Assembly: GCA_039111635.1 (NCBI GenBank)
Contig: JBCAQO010000005.1
Coordinates: forward strand, 868,001 to 932,000
DNA from: Heterobasidion occidentale
Lineage: Eukaryota; Basidiomycota; Agaricomycetes; Russulales; Bondarzewiaceae
Direction of reading: 5' to 3'
Length of the DNA: 64,000 nucleotides
Below are positions 23,176 through 34,676 of this stretch, piece after piece. Below the pieces are notes generated by a model, which saw nothing but the letters and a program-made list of their open reading frames with translations, was not told where the DNA came from and ran no database searches. The position numbers were made by a program, and so were the translations under genes. Each line of letters opens with the position of its first letter. Positions within the stretch are counted from its first letter, which is position 1.

Positions 23176-24622
23176 TTATCGACTTTTCGCAGCTATCCGC
23201 CGACCCTTGCCGGGACGCTGGCTCTTTCCCCTCGCACCCCCTCTTGCACCCCCTCTTGCACCCCCCCTTGCACCCCCCTTGCACCCCCCCTTGCCCCCCC
23301 TTGCACCCCCCCTCGCACCTCCCCTCGCACCTCCCTTGCCCCCCCGGCCGCCAGAGCTAAAGTCGTCTGTGGATGCCTTCGTATTTTGCTTTGACCGTCG
23401 ATCCTTGCCGCCGAATCCGAATTTCTTATCGCGAGCGTCACGAGGAAGCCTTTTACCGTCCTTGCCCTTCGCGCGTTTTTCGGGTTGACCGGAAATGGCG
23501 TCTTCCACAGCAATGTCGAAACCGTCGTCGTCGGCCTGAGCATTGTCGAGCGCTCCTTGGCGTTCTATGCGCGGTAGAAAGGTGAATGAAGTAAACAAGG
23601 CTTCTGTAGAGAGGGTCACTCACTTCGCTTGAGACCCTTTAACCGCTCTTCCATCTCCTTCTTACTGCGTTCCCGCTCCTTTAGCTTCTCCATCTGCACT
23701 TGCTTACCGAATTTCTTCCCCTCACGCTCCTTCCTCTTCTCCTCGCTCTTCTTAATACCTGCAGACTCGTCGAGTAGTCTCTGTCGTATGCGCTCCATAT
23801 GCGCATCAGTCTTGACCATCTCCGCAAAATAGTCTGATGGTCGTGTGAAAGGGTGTTGATGTTTTCCGGCAAGCGCACGGGCTGCGTTTGCACCGTGCAA
23901 AGCCTGCTTATAGCTAAAAAAGTTGTTCGACTTGGAAATGTAACAACGAGATATAAACTGTCGGCTCACAACGCCAGCTCCCTGTTCAGGTCGTCGTTCA
24001 CATCCACGTCTATAGTGTGAGGATAGGACAAGGTCAAAGTTTCTGTCCAAGATATTGATGGGTCGAGCTTGATCGTATCACGAATGCGCTCTAGAGCAAT
24101 CTACACCAATACAAATTAAACTTGCTTGTGGGAGGCGGTTGAACTGCTTACTTTGTTGTCTATCTCAATTTTTTGACGAGGGACGGCGTCTTCGTCAACA
24201 GAGTCGACACCATCCAAGGCTACTTCTTCCTCCTCAACATCCTCGTGATCATCTTCCTCGTCTTCGGACTCATCAGATGTGCCTTCCCCCTCAACCCCTG
24301 CCTCGATATCCCGACTCTGGTCACCCTCGCCATCGTCACTCTCGCTTCCGTCCTCCTCATCGACCTCTTCCTCTTCCTCATCTCCAGTCAAAGCTATCAG
24401 CTGTGCCTGCTCATAGTCATCTAGACCGTCATCCCCTAACGCTTTCATGAGCTTCTTCATACCCTCCTCGTCCACACCGCTGTCGTCGTCGTCGCTCTGT
24501 TCATCGCTGTCCTCCGTGACAGGTTGTGATGGTTCCGCAGATAGTGTTGGAGCTTTGCCTTTTGATGACAACTTCTTCGACTTGATGTCTGCCTTTTTCG
24601 AGGACTTAGCAGTAGATGGCAT
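23176..24622 (-). CDS. EBP2: rRNA-processing protein EBP2 with a long Arg/Gly tail
   Basis: EBP2 is a nucleolar factor needed for 60S subunit assembly and 27S pre-rRNA processing. From ATG 24622 a Lys-rich start (MPSTAKSSKKADIKSKK) is followed by a long Asp/Glu-rich domain (about residues 30-165). The conserved EBP2 domain comes next, with VALERIRDTIKLDPSISWTE, TLTLSYPHTIDVDVNDDLNR, ELAFYKQALHGANAARAL, FTRPSDYFAEMVKTDAHMER and RQRLLDESAGIKKSEEKRK. A coiled, basic segment follows (KLKERERSKKEMEERLKGLK). The C-terminus is a run of RGGARGGARGG-type repeats longer than in yeast or human EBP2. Introns are short. Confidence 0.9.
23236..23345. repeat. Coding minisatellite for the EBP2 Arg/Gly tail
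   Basis: On the plus strand the sequence is a series of near-identical units such as CACCCCCTCTTG and CACCCCCCTTG. Read on the minus strand these encode GGARGGARGG-type repeats. Unit lengths keep the reading frame. Confidence 0.75.
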
Positions 24623-24739
24623 GCTGAAACAACCACGAAAATGAAAAGAGCAAACGCAACTAATAGACCTCCTCTGGACTGACCATATAGTGGGAAAATG
24701 CTCAAAATTCATACTCCGCGGAAACTCATGACGCGATTG

Positions 24740-24840
24740 ACCAACTTGGTTGTTTTCGCGTTCATGCATGACTCCCTCAGGACACTCTTAGGCTTCTCTC
24801 AATGTCTATCGATGTTCAGAGTGGGACTGTATGACCAATG
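24740..24840 (+). pseudogene. Relic of the beta-propeller-like gene (most decayed)
   Basis: The stretch around TTGACCAACTTGGTTGTTTTCGC, ending in a TTCTCTCAATG-type sequence, resembles 26627-26740, which itself continues a copied gene start. No open frame of useful length remains. It marks the left end of the first duplicated unit, just upstream of EBP2. Confidence 0.5.
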
Positions 24841-24945
24841 CTTCAGGAGGAGTATGGAATATTCAATGTGAGCATAATAGTCCAGCATAAGCAATTTGTC
24901 TTGACATGGACGTTGACTACAAAACAGTATGATAATGCCAGAGTT

Positions 24946-25858
24946 CTAGTCTCCGTTGGTATCATTGTTATCGCAGGCCTGACCCAACGCTTGCCTTGGC
25001 CCAGCTGTGCCAAGTGGGAAGCAACTGCCCGTGTTCGTAGCGAAGTGCCTGATGCAAGCCGGTTGGCCGAATGGACTTTGCACCACGAATGCCTTGCCGG
25101 GAACAGGTGCATTGATACCGCCGAGCTGGATGCTGACAGCGCACATATTCTTGATGTCTAGGTCACTGTAAAAGTCGGAATCCCAGACCGTCTTCTGCGG
25201 CTGAAATACACGCACAAATATTTCAGTTTCGATGGGCTACTATCGACAGCATCCGCATACGGACCTTGAACTCCAAGATGTGCGTCGCAGCATTCTGAGC
25301 GATTGGCTTATCTCCTGGATGAGCTTTAAGCCAAGCGCTAGTGGTGTGCCGACCCGAGTTCTTGTCATTTGGTTCGCCTTCGAAGATGTGGTGGCTGATT
25401 CTGGTGAACTCCTGAGCGACATCGTCCGGGATAACTCCTGCGTTCTTTCCCTTCGCTGCGGGAAACAGCTGAATTTTCTGGGTGAGCACGCGATATTACC
25501 CTCCTGATCACAGTCACCACTCACGCCCTGCATCTGGTTCATCTGAGGGCACCCAACATTATCCTGTACTTGATCCTTGTTTCCCTTCTTCAGGTCCAGG
25601 CAATCAAAAGTGACCTTGCTGAATGCGCAACCAGACCTCGCCACACATTGTGAACAGCCCTGCAAGGACACACAGTCAGCGCGTGCGTCGAGTACGCTGT
25701 GGAAATGCCCCCTGGTGAGTTCCTAGATGATATTTGATATCCTGCAAGTCAACACTCACTTGGCCGAGGTGGTTTTCCTTCCGACACAGGAACGGCTTGC
25801 ACCTGGCAGTCAGCGCCAGAGTGAACAAGCATGCCAAAGAGAGTTGCTTCAAGAACAT
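24946..25858 (-). pseudogene. Secreted cysteine-containing protein, copy A (frame doubtful)
   Basis: ATG 25858 encodes a signal-peptide-like start (MFLKQLSLACLFTLALTA). In copy B the frame continues QVQAVPVSEG, but here one C is missing (TGCCAGG against TGCCCAGG), and a second one-base gap follows before the splice donor. The first exon therefore reads out of the conserved frame. Later exons are well preserved: GCSQCVARSGCAFSKVTFDC, VGCPQMNQMQG-LFPAAKGK, DDVAQEFTRISHHIFEGEPN, SAWLKAHPGDKPIAQNAATH and PQKTVWDSDFYSDLDIKNMC, then INAPVPGKAFVVQSPFGQPA to the stop at 24946. It is a young pseudogene or a sequencing artefact. I do not recognise the family. Confidence 0.55.
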
Positions 25859-26495
25859 GGATATCAAAGATATAGGACGTGGTCAAGCAGGTAAGGCGAT
25901 GGAATGTAACAGTAGACAAGTGAAGAGACGTGGCATGGGCATGACTTTATATAGTGCTCAGGTCAAGGTATCGGTGGAATGCTCACTTCTGCTGACAACG
26001 CTGCCCGCGTTTCAGGTCCGATTCTGCAGGCGCTTGTCAATTGTGACAAGCTATTTTACCCGCCAGAAGCCATGGCGGGCCACAGCATCACCTCACTCAT
26101 CGGGTCATGTACCTTGACAGCATCCGGCACAGCTCAATTCGTTCCATGGGACGTGTGACCGGGCAGATGAGAGGATTCTAATTTCCGTGCGCGTTGAAAA
26201 TTCGGAATCCTTACTTGACGCTTTGATCTTTTGGCAGTGCTGAAATTCCTTGTATAAGGCCAGGTTTGCAAGTTGATTCCATTCAATGTCAACACCCGAA
26301 CGTGACACTGTCTGCGTCTTCATCATCATCGCATGGTCACGTCATTCGCTTTTGGAAATGTATCCCACAGATATAACGCATGTCGATTCGTCTCTCTCTG
26401 CCTTGATGGAAAGATGCACAGCTAACCAGGTATAGAAATGCCAAAGTATAAAAACCCGGGTAAGACTGCACCCTTCTCTCACTATACACGCCACC

Positions 26496-26740
26496 ATGAA
26501 CAACGTCGCTACAGACACTGTCCAACACGGACTTCCAAAGTCATCATCGGTGCATCCGAATAGTGAATGGAATGCGCTGAAAGCCATCCATGCAGAACCG
26601 TACCTCCTCACCCAGACCTTGACCAACTTGGTTATTTTCAGTGTTGCGTTCATCTCTCCTTCAGAATACTCTCAAATTCCTCCCAGGCTCTACTATTGGT
26701 TCAAAGTGGAGACCTTATCACTGTCAATTGGGGTAGGGTG
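26496..26740 (+). pseudogene. Duplicated 5' fragment of the beta-propeller-like gene
   Basis: The start codon and about 40 following codons (MNNVATDTVQHGLPKSSSVH, EWNALKAIHAEPYLLT) match the beginning of the intact gene at 28512 (MTNVATYTVQHKLPDTFSVH, IWKALKSIRADPYLLT). Similarity stops after this point and the frame ends near 26740. It is a truncated copy carried along by the tandem duplication. Confidence 0.7.
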
Positions 26741-26832
26741 AAGAATGTCGAGAAACTGCTCAATGTAAGCATAACTAAAGTATCAAGCTTGACATGAACA
26801 CTGCCACGAAACAGTATGATGATGCCAGAGCT

Positions 26833-27754
26833 CTAGTCTCCATTGTTATCATTGTTGTCGCAGGCCTGACCCAACGCTTGCCTTGGCCCAGCTGTGCCGA
26901 GTGGGAAGCAACTGCCCGTGTTCGTAGCGAAGTGCCTGATGCAAGCCGGTTGGCCGAATGGACTTTGCACCACGAATGCCTTGCCAGGAACAGGTGCATT
27001 GATCCCACCGAGCCGGATGCTGACAGCGCACATATTCTTGATGTCTAGGTCGCTATAGAAGTTGGAATCCCAGACAGTCTTCTGCGGCTGAAATATATGC
27101 ATCAATCTATCAATTCCGATGGGCTACTACAGACAGCACCCGCATACGGACCTTGAACTCCAAGATGTGCGTCGCAGCATTCTGAGCGTCTGGCTTGTCT
27201 CCTGGATGAGCTTTAAGCCAAGCATTAGTGGTGTGTCGACCCGAGTTCTTGTCCTTCGATTCTCCGTCGAAGATGTGGTGGCTGATTCTCTTAAACTCCT
27301 TGCTGACATCGTCCGGGATCAACCCTGCCTTCTTTCCCTTCGCTGCGGGAAACACCTACAATTTTTTCGGTGAGTCTGCGGTGTTATATCCCTGATCACA
27401 GCTACCCCTTACGCTCTGCATTTGGTTCATCTGAGGGCATCCAACATTGCTCTGCACTTGTTCCTTGTTTCCTTTCTTTAAGTCCTGGCATTCAAAAGTG
27501 ACCTTGCTGAATGCGCAACCAGACTTCGCCACACATTGCGAGCAGCCTTGAACAGATTTGCAGCTACTAGCACGTGCGTCGAGTACGCTGTGCAAACGAG
27601 TTTCAGTGGTGAGTCTCCCTATGACACTTTTTATGACAAAAGTCTATACTCACTTGGCCAATGTCGTGTTTCCCTCCGACACAGGGACGGCTTGCACCTG
27701 GGCAGTCAATGCCAGAATGAACAAGCACGCCATAGAGATTTGCTTCAAGAACAT
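26833..27754 (-). CDS. Secreted cysteine-containing protein, copy B
   Basis: From ATG 27754 the signal peptide reads MFLKQISMACLFILALTA, with a likely cleavage near QVQA-VPV. Four exons follow: SEGNTTLAK; then GCSQCVAKSGCAFSKVTFEC and VGCPQMNQMQS; then VFPAAKGKKAGLIPDDVSKE, FKRISHHIFDGESKDKNSGR and NAWLKAHPGDKPDAQNAATH; then PQKTVWDSNFYSDLDIKNMC and INAPVPGKAFVVQSPFGQPA. All splice sites are canonical. The mature protein is about 200 residues with six or more cysteines and no membrane segment, so it is probably extracellular. No enzyme family is recognised. It is divergent from the beta-propeller-like gene, about 750 bp apart, and may share its promoter region. Confidence 0.7.
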
Positions 27755-28511
27755 GGCGATTGAAGATTACACAGAAATGGGTTAAGCAGTGAGGGCGACG
27801 GGATACAGTAATTAATGAGGGAGGAGGCGTCGCCGGGACGTAGTTTTATATGTCGCTTTACCGCTCATCTTTTTGCTCGTTTCAGGTTCGGTTCTGTAGG
27901 CGCTGATCAAGTGTTCCAAGCTATGTTCCCAGTCAGAAGCAACAACGGGTCACAGCATCATCTCACTCACCGCGTGTCAGCTCTTGAAGCTTGGTATCAT
28001 TTTGGCCCGCCGCTCAATTTGTTTCGCACGCGGTTGACCGGGCATATCAGAGATGCTCTGATTATAATTCAGGAGTCTGTGCTGGCGGCTAACTTCTTAC
28101 CGACAGTGATTGGCTTCCTTGTGTGAGGAGGGTGGTAGCGGATTTGCGAGCTCAGTTCATTCAATCCGAACTATCGGATATAGACACTGTCTGTAGCATC
28201 TTCATCCATCGCAAGGTGACGTCACCCAGTCTTGGAATATGTATGTTTTCCTAAATCGTCGAGTAGTTTTCTCTATTCATTGAACTATATGCGCGCCGTG
28301 AACATTGAACGTTTGTACTTGGTCAGGATGTCTCAAAGCAAGATTGATCTTTTGACGCTCCTTTACTCCATGCTCCATCAATACAGGTCGAGAGCTCGAT
28401 CAGTAATGATGGATCCAAAACTGTTGGGAACACACAGCTAACCAGGTATGGAAGTTCCAATCTATAACAAAAAGGGTAAGGCTTCCCTTCTCTTGCTCTC
28501 CGCACACCACC

Positions 28512-29796
28512 ATGACCAACGTCGCTACATACACCGTTCAACACAAACTTCCAGACACGTTTTCGGTGCATCCAAACAGTATCTGGAAGGCGCTGAAATC
28601 CATCCGCGCAGATCCATACCTCCTTACTATCGATTCATTCGGAGGCGCGACCAACGTATGGTCCATTAACCCGACAGAGGCTGGTCTGCCTTCACATGTC
28701 GCAACCCTCGAACCCCAGCCGTCGTTGTCTGCGGTGAACTGGGCAGTGGCCGCATCATCATCCGACATTACCACGCTCATAGTTGGCTACGATGGCCCCG
28801 CGACAGCAGCCTCCATAAGAGCGTACTCGCTTCCCTCTGGAATCTTAATAAACGAGGTCACTTCACCGGGCTACTTCGCGCATACATCGTTCTATCGTTC
28901 AGTTGCCGGCCAGCTGGTTGTCACGATGGCGGACTCTGAGCGACGGCCAACGATCATTCTGTATTCCGTTAGCGCAGATGGTATCAAGGAGACGAGACGC
29001 CTCAGTCCGGACACCGACTTTGATTCTGCTCCGGGTATAGAGAACCTTGCTCCTTTGCACCTCACAGACAGCGGCGCCCTGCTCACAGCATCCACGGCAA
29101 TCCCCTCTTCCACACTCACCTTGATGGTCGAAAGCGATTCGGATCAGGAGAAAGTACAGCTGCCAGCGTCAATGGAAGCGGACTTCCTATATCCGACGTA
29201 TTTGGCGCGGTTATCCCCTTCGTCCATTGCCATTGCTGTCGCAGAGTCGCATTCCTCCGCAGACTTCCAGCCTGACGTCGCTGGATGCACTGTCCACGGT
29301 CTCAATCTGTCTCCACTGGCACTGCAATGGCGCACGTCAATCAAGCACAGCGTCAATCGACTCACGCATCATCCCGATCTCCACATCCTAGCAGCCTCCG
29401 GTACTCGCTATTCCCTAAACGTCTCGGAGCCCCGCTCGACGCCCATGATTACGCTCCTTGATGACAAGACGGGCGCTATCATTAGAGAGGCGGAAATTCG
29501 AGGCCTCGCGATGGACCAAATCAAGGGGTTCTGTTGCTCCGCGAGCGATCATCTCATTCTCGTGTTGAACAACGGGCGGTTCATGGTGATCACGCTTCAG
29601 GAGGTGCTGAAGAATGGCTTGCCTCATAAATGGGGTGCTGATGACGGAACGAAGCCCTACCGCGCCTGAACCGTACAATACCAAGGCGCGCAAAGCGGGA
29701 GAGGGATGGGCATGGGTGGACCATGTCGTGGTAGGACCACGCAGGATTTTCGTCTTCCCCCTTCGAGGCCCGGAGTTCTACGTGTTGGGCTACTGA
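28512..29796 (+). CDS. Beta-propeller-like protein, C-terminus split by a frame change
   Basis: An intronless frame from ATG 28512 gives 385 residues to a stop at 29669. It has repeated beta-strand blocks (LTIDSFGGATNVWSIN, VNWAVAASSSDITTLIVGYD, GILINEVTSPGYFAHTSFYR, QLVVTMADSERRPTIILYSV, HPDLHILAASGTRYSLNVSE, SDHLILVLNNGRFMVITL), suggesting a WD40- or quinoprotein-like propeller. I cannot name the family. In the frame one base on, a strongly protein-like segment (GEGWAWVDHVVVGPRRIFVF, then GPEFYVLGY and a stop) runs to 29796. The native protein may end there, with a one-base change between about 29640 and 29669. No plausible intron joins the frames. Its 5' end is duplicated upstream. Confidence 0.6.
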
Positions 29797-30138
29797 AGAG
29801 AAATTCGAGCACGACGTAGACAGATGCTGTACTGTACTTGTGCTTTTTGAAAGTTTGACAGGTAGGCACGTCTGTGTAGGACCCGGTACTTGAGGGCTAA
29901 ACTCTATCATCTCATACGCCACTCAATAATAACACATATATTGCATAAGATATGCAAGTACACCCACATACCCGATATGAGATCCTGAGACGGTTCTACC
30001 GTTCTCAAGATGAATACAATACAAACAAAGAGGGGTTTAGCGTAAATGACCATCAACTGAGAAGGAAGTTCGTGATGACTGTCATGAAGAGGCGTGATCG
30101 TTCATGAAAACAAGATGAACGAGAAATGACTGAGCATA

Positions 30139-31138
30139 TTACTCGAGGCGGTTGACAGTCAAAATGGCAACACGCCCGTCTTGCTCGATCCCGTGATTTA
30201 CGCCTGTCAAGGAACGCAAAAAATAGGTTTACCATGCGGGCGACAGGAAGAACGGACGCTAGCATGGAACACGCACCTTCACTACCGGGTTCGAGTAGCC
30301 CCTCACGCCACTCCACATTTGCCTTCCACGAGATTCCCTTGAATTGACTCCCAGCCTTTGCGTTCCCGACGAGCCAGTCACGGCCGACGTTATACCCGTC
30401 GTCGACGATCTTGTGGTGCTTCCTCGAATGCTCCTCCTTCGACGCCCTATATAGTGCACGTGTGCTCGGTCAGATTTATTGATCAGTGTATACTCACCTG
30501 TGTAGTGACGCACCCGATAAACCACGCGCCACTGTTCGCGGTGGTCCCGTTCTGCTTCCATGCCCTGAAGTGATGACCGCCTGCGAAACTCTCCCAGCAG
30601 GTTCCAAAAATCGGGAAGTAATACTGTCGTGCGAGGAACATTTCCCCCGTCCTTCCATTACCGTCTCCGAGATCAGCCTCATGAATGTTTCCGTAATGAA
30701 GGCCCAAGCATTCTTCGGAGTAGCCGATGGACCTGCGCACGCGCAGATGAGTGAACAGCTGAGAAAGACGGGGAGGAAAGCCCGCACTTGGAATAGGCGT
30801 GGAAACCCTCCTCGGTGAGGATGAATGGGTCAGAAAGACCCGATATAATCACATTAAGAGGCTCTCCGAGCAGGGGCAAAGTATACTGTCGATTCATTTG
30901 TAGTGAACAGGTAATTCCTTGAAGTAGATGCACATTTGTTGCTTACATCAAGAAAGCGTCCGCCATTGACACGCGGGTCCACCCAGCCTACTGCGATGTC
31001 TGGAGCATCTGCAGACCCCTGGGGCTCTTGACCCTGTTCCGAAGACAGAACAGCCTGCGCCGGCCGAGATGATGGCGACCACAGCGCAGGAAAAGCAAGA
31101 GCTTGAGTCAGAAGCGACAGCAGGAGGACAGACCGCAT
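30139..31138 (-). CDS. Conserved fungal secreted protein of unknown function
   Basis: ATG 31138 begins a clear signal peptide (MRSVLLLSLLTQALAFPALW). The mature part has SADAPDIAVGWVDPRVNGGR and FLD, then LGEPLNVIISGLSDPFILTE, EGFHAYSKSIGYSEECLGLH, YGNIHEADLGDGNGRTGEMF, LARQYYFPIFGTCWESFAGG and HHFRAWKQNGTTANSGAWF. After another intron come EGYN/DGYNVGRDWLVGNAKAG, FKGISWKANVEWREGLLEPG and IEQDGRVAILTVNRLE. This resembles a family common in basidiomycete secretomes with no assigned activity. The two conserved Cys (SEECLG, GTCWES) may form a disulfide. Five exons; divergent from PRP6 with about 230 bp between starts. Confidence 0.75.
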
Positions 31139-31372
31139 TTTTGACGATCTGGAGGAAAGAGAAAGGGCGAGGGAGATGGAGGGGTTACAGGTGGAAGGGA
31201 TATGAGCATGACTGCAGGCTGGTGCAGGTGCCATCAACGCCAACACCTCCCAAACCGGCGCCTACCGCTGATGTAATCCTTCGTCCTTTGCTTCAGCCTC
31301 GTCCTCGCTGCAGGCAGCAGCATCCGCCATCCCATCAACAACCAGAATCTCCTCGGATTCTTTCCTTCCAAG

Positions 31373-34300
31373 ATGGCTTCAAATAAACCAAATAAGCTGG
31401 CGTTCTTGTCGATGCCAGCACCGGCATCTTATGTGGCTGGTCTTGGTCGAGGGTAACTCTCATCTCGGCTTTGAGGGACCCCACGGCGTAGCTGAACGAT
31501 CACCTTTTCTAGTGCATCAGGTTTCACAACCCGATCAGATATTGGACCTGCGAGAGAAGGTCCATCAGCAGAAGTAGTAGCGTGAGCTTAGTTACCACCT
31601 AGCAGAGGAATGTTTTCTGACATCTTCACCATAGAGAGGCTCAGGCTCGTCGTGGCGAGGAGGCCGAAGTCGATCCAGAACAATTTCAAGATCCAGACAA
31701 TGAATACGGTCTGTTTGCAGGGACGACGTATGAGGCAGACGACGAGGAAGCGGATAAAATCTACGACCAAGTCGATTCAAAGATGGATTCCCGTCGGAGG
31801 ATCCGAAGGTGTGTGCATCTCGGTTAGTCTTTCCCTCCTCGACTCGCTCAATATACTTTACCGGGTTTTGTTCCACGTCAGGGAGGCGCGCGAGGAGGCC
31901 GAGCTCGCCAAACACCGCGCGGAGCGGCCAAAGTTGCAGCAGCAATTTGCCGACTTGAAACGCGGGCTCTCCGTCGTCACCGACTCTGAGTGGGAGAACA
32001 TACCAGAGGTGGGCAATCTCACGCGGAAAAAGCGGCGCAAAGATGAGAGGTCATTTGTCGTCCCGGACAGCGTCATCGTCGGCGACAGAGCCAAGGGTGA
32101 ATATGAGAATTCACTCGACTCCATGCAACAGGAGGTGAGTACACTGTGGATGGTTATTATGGGTCCACTCATTCTCTTGTGCAGAGAGGCGGGTTTGAGA
32201 CACCAGCAGACTCCGGGACAATGACAAACTTCGTGGAAATCGGACAAGCTCGTGATAAAATACTTTCTCTCAAACTCGACCAGGTGAGTTTCATCGCAAT
32301 ACTTTGGTGATCTCCCCCTCATTGTAAATGTCCAGATCTCGGGAACCGCGTCCACTTCTGGGTCTGCATCATCCGTAGATCCAAAGGGCTACCTCACGTC
32401 CCTCAACAGCGTCGTACTGAAAACAGATGCCGAAATCGGCGACATCAAGCGAGCGAGAATGCTTTTTGACTCGTTGGTCAAGTCCAATCCCAAGCATTCG
32501 CCCGGTTGGATTGCCGCAGCCGCGTTGGAAGAGCACGCGGGCCGCATGGTGGCAGCGCGTAAATTAATCAAGGCCGGTTGCGAACAGTGTCCCAAGAGCG
32601 AGGACGTGTGGTTGGAAGCTGCACGATTGCATGTTAAGCATCAAACTTCAACTTTCTTGTTTTAAACGCAACTCATTGGTTGATTTTCATAGAATAATGA
32701 GGACGCCAAAGTCATCCTCGCGAACGCGGTACAACATGTTGGGCAGAGTGTAAAAATCTGGCTTGCCGCTGCCGACTTAGAACATGACGTCAAGGCAAAG
32801 AAGCGCGTGCTTCGAAAAGGTGAGAATACGATTTCGTTTTCTCTACGAAGAACCATCGCTGAAGTTATCGCTAGCTCTCGAACACATCCCCAACTCAGTT
32901 CGACTGTGGAAGGAAACAGTCAACCTTGAATCATCCGCATCTGACGCACGGATCTTATTGTCTCGCGCAGTCGAGGTGATCCCGCTTTCCGTCGAATTAT
33001 GGCTAGGCCTTGCTCGCCTAGAGACTCCAGAAAAAGCCAAAGCCGTCCTGAACAAAGCGCGCAAGGCGGTACCGACCTCGCACGACATCTGGATCGCAGC
33101 TGGGCGACTGTTGGAGCAAGAAGCGTACGCGGCCGACAAGCCCGCAGCTGACCGCGAGAAGGAGCTCGGCGCCGTCGACAAGACGATTGAGATGGGCGTG
33201 CGCGAGCTCCGGCGCCACCAGGTTCTTCTGACACGTGACCAGTGGCTGAAGGAAGCGGAGCGGTGCGAGACGGAGGGGTCACCACGGACGTGTGAGGCGA
33301 TCATCAAGGCGACCGTGGCGATGGAAGTTGAGGAGGAGGACAGGTTAGATACGTGGGTAGGGGACGCTGAGAGCGCGGAGTCTCGGGGCAAAGTTGGCGC
33401 TGCCCGGGGAATTCTTGCGTACGCGCTCCGTGTATTCCCAGACAAACGGGACTTGTGGCGGCGCGCGGCAGACCTCGAGAAGGCGCACGGCACGCATGAA
33501 TCGCTTGACGCTGTTCTTGAGCGTGCGGTACAGCATTGTCCGCAAGCCGAGGTGCTGTGGCTCATGTGGGCCAAGGAGAAGTGGATGGGCGGCGACGTCT
33601 CCCGTGCGCGCGAAGTGCTTGAGAATGCGTTCGTTGCCAATCCCGAGAGCGAGCAGATCTGGCTCGCCGCTGTTAAGTTGGAAGCGGAGAACGGCGAGCT
33701 AGGTGTGGCTAGAGAGCTTTTGGTTCGTGCGCGGACAGTCGCCGATACCGAGAGAGTAGGTCTCCTCCTGGTTCAAGTCGTATTCATCGCATTGATCCAA
33801 CTATTGTTCCCAGATTTGGATGAAGTCAGCAGTATTTGAGCGCCAGCATGGTCAGTTCGAGACGGCGCTCTCGACAGTTGCGACAGCCTTGGCGAAGTAT
33901 CCCAAATTCGGCAAGTTGTACATGATTCAAGGCCAGATCCATCAAGCCCAGAAAAACTTTTCTGCCGCTCGAGCGTCGTACGCGTCAGGGCTTAAAGCAG
34001 TCCCCAAGGAAGTAACGCTTTGGATGCTAGCTAGCCGACTGGAGGAGGCGGATGGCAAGAGCATTCGCGCCCGCGCAATCTTGGACAAGGCGCGTCTAGT
34101 AAATCCGAAAACGGACCGGCTTTGGGCAGAAGCAGTGGGTGTTGAGGAACGATCGGGCGGTACTGCCCAGGCAAAGACGATGCTCGCGCGGGGCCTGCAG
34201 GAGTGCCCTGAGTCGGGCTTGCTGTGGTCAATGGCGATCTGGTCGGAGCCTCGGCCATCTCGCAAGTCCAAGTCGGTTGATGCGCTGAAGAAGTGTCAAG

Positions 34301-34676
34301 ATGACCCCACTGTCATTTGCACCGTCGCGCGCCTTTTCTGGGCAGAGCGCAAAATTGAAAAGGCCCGGCAGTGGTTTGGGCGCGCGGTCGGGGCGGATCC
34401 TAGTTTGGGCGATGCGTGGGGCTGGTGGCTGAAGTTTGAGAGGCAGCATGGCACCAAGGTACGTTCTTTGACGCTTTCTAGTCCCTACCGAGCGTCGTGT
34501 TGATCGATCTGTTTCTGCTTGTCGTGTGCCAGGAGCACCGGGACGAGGTCATCAGCAAATGCATTGCAGCTGAGCCCCATCATGGCCTCACATGGCAGGC
34601 CATCGCGAAAGATGACAACAACGTGGGCAAGAAGGTCAAGGATATACTGGAGTTGGTCGCAGCCGCTCTACAGTGA
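31373..34676 (+). CDS. PRP6: Pre-mRNA splicing factor PRP6 (U4/U6.U5 tri-snRNP)
   Basis: PRP6 bridges U5 and U4/U6 in the tri-snRNP. From ATG 31373 the start [20 protein letters not shown] is followed by the PRP1 N-terminal domain: [20 protein letters not shown], the [20 protein letters not shown] block and [20 protein letters not shown]. Then come [27 protein letters not shown]-type residues, and [20 protein letters not shown]. The rest is a long array of HAT/TPR helices ([111 protein letters not shown]). The stop is at 34676. About eight short introns, about 920 residues, near the yeast length. No frame breaks. Confidence 0.93.

Larger units (their letters stand above)
24740..28500. repeat. 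Local tandem duplication of about 1.9 kb
   Basis: Two units can be aligned by eye: about 24740-26500 and about 26615-28510. Each contains, from left to right, a relic of the beta-propeller-like gene (the shared string TTGACCAACTTGGTT at about 24755 and 26627), a minus-strand secreted-protein gene, its upstream region, and the start of the beta-propeller-like gene (ATGAACAACGTCGC at 26496; ATGACCAACGTCGC at 28512, the intact gene). The coding exons look roughly 90% identical. Unequal exchange or replication slippage in the divergent pair would give this order. Confidence 0.75.

Noticed and set aside
23134..23488. Plus-strand frames rich in PPLAPP repeats
   Set aside because: They are the antisense reading of the EBP2 Arg/Gly repeat on the minus strand.
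24139..24450. Plus-strand frames opposite the EBP2 acidic domain
   Set aside because: Antisense shadows of the Asp/Glu-rich coding sequence; the hydrophobic look is an artefact of reading GAG/GAC codons in reverse.
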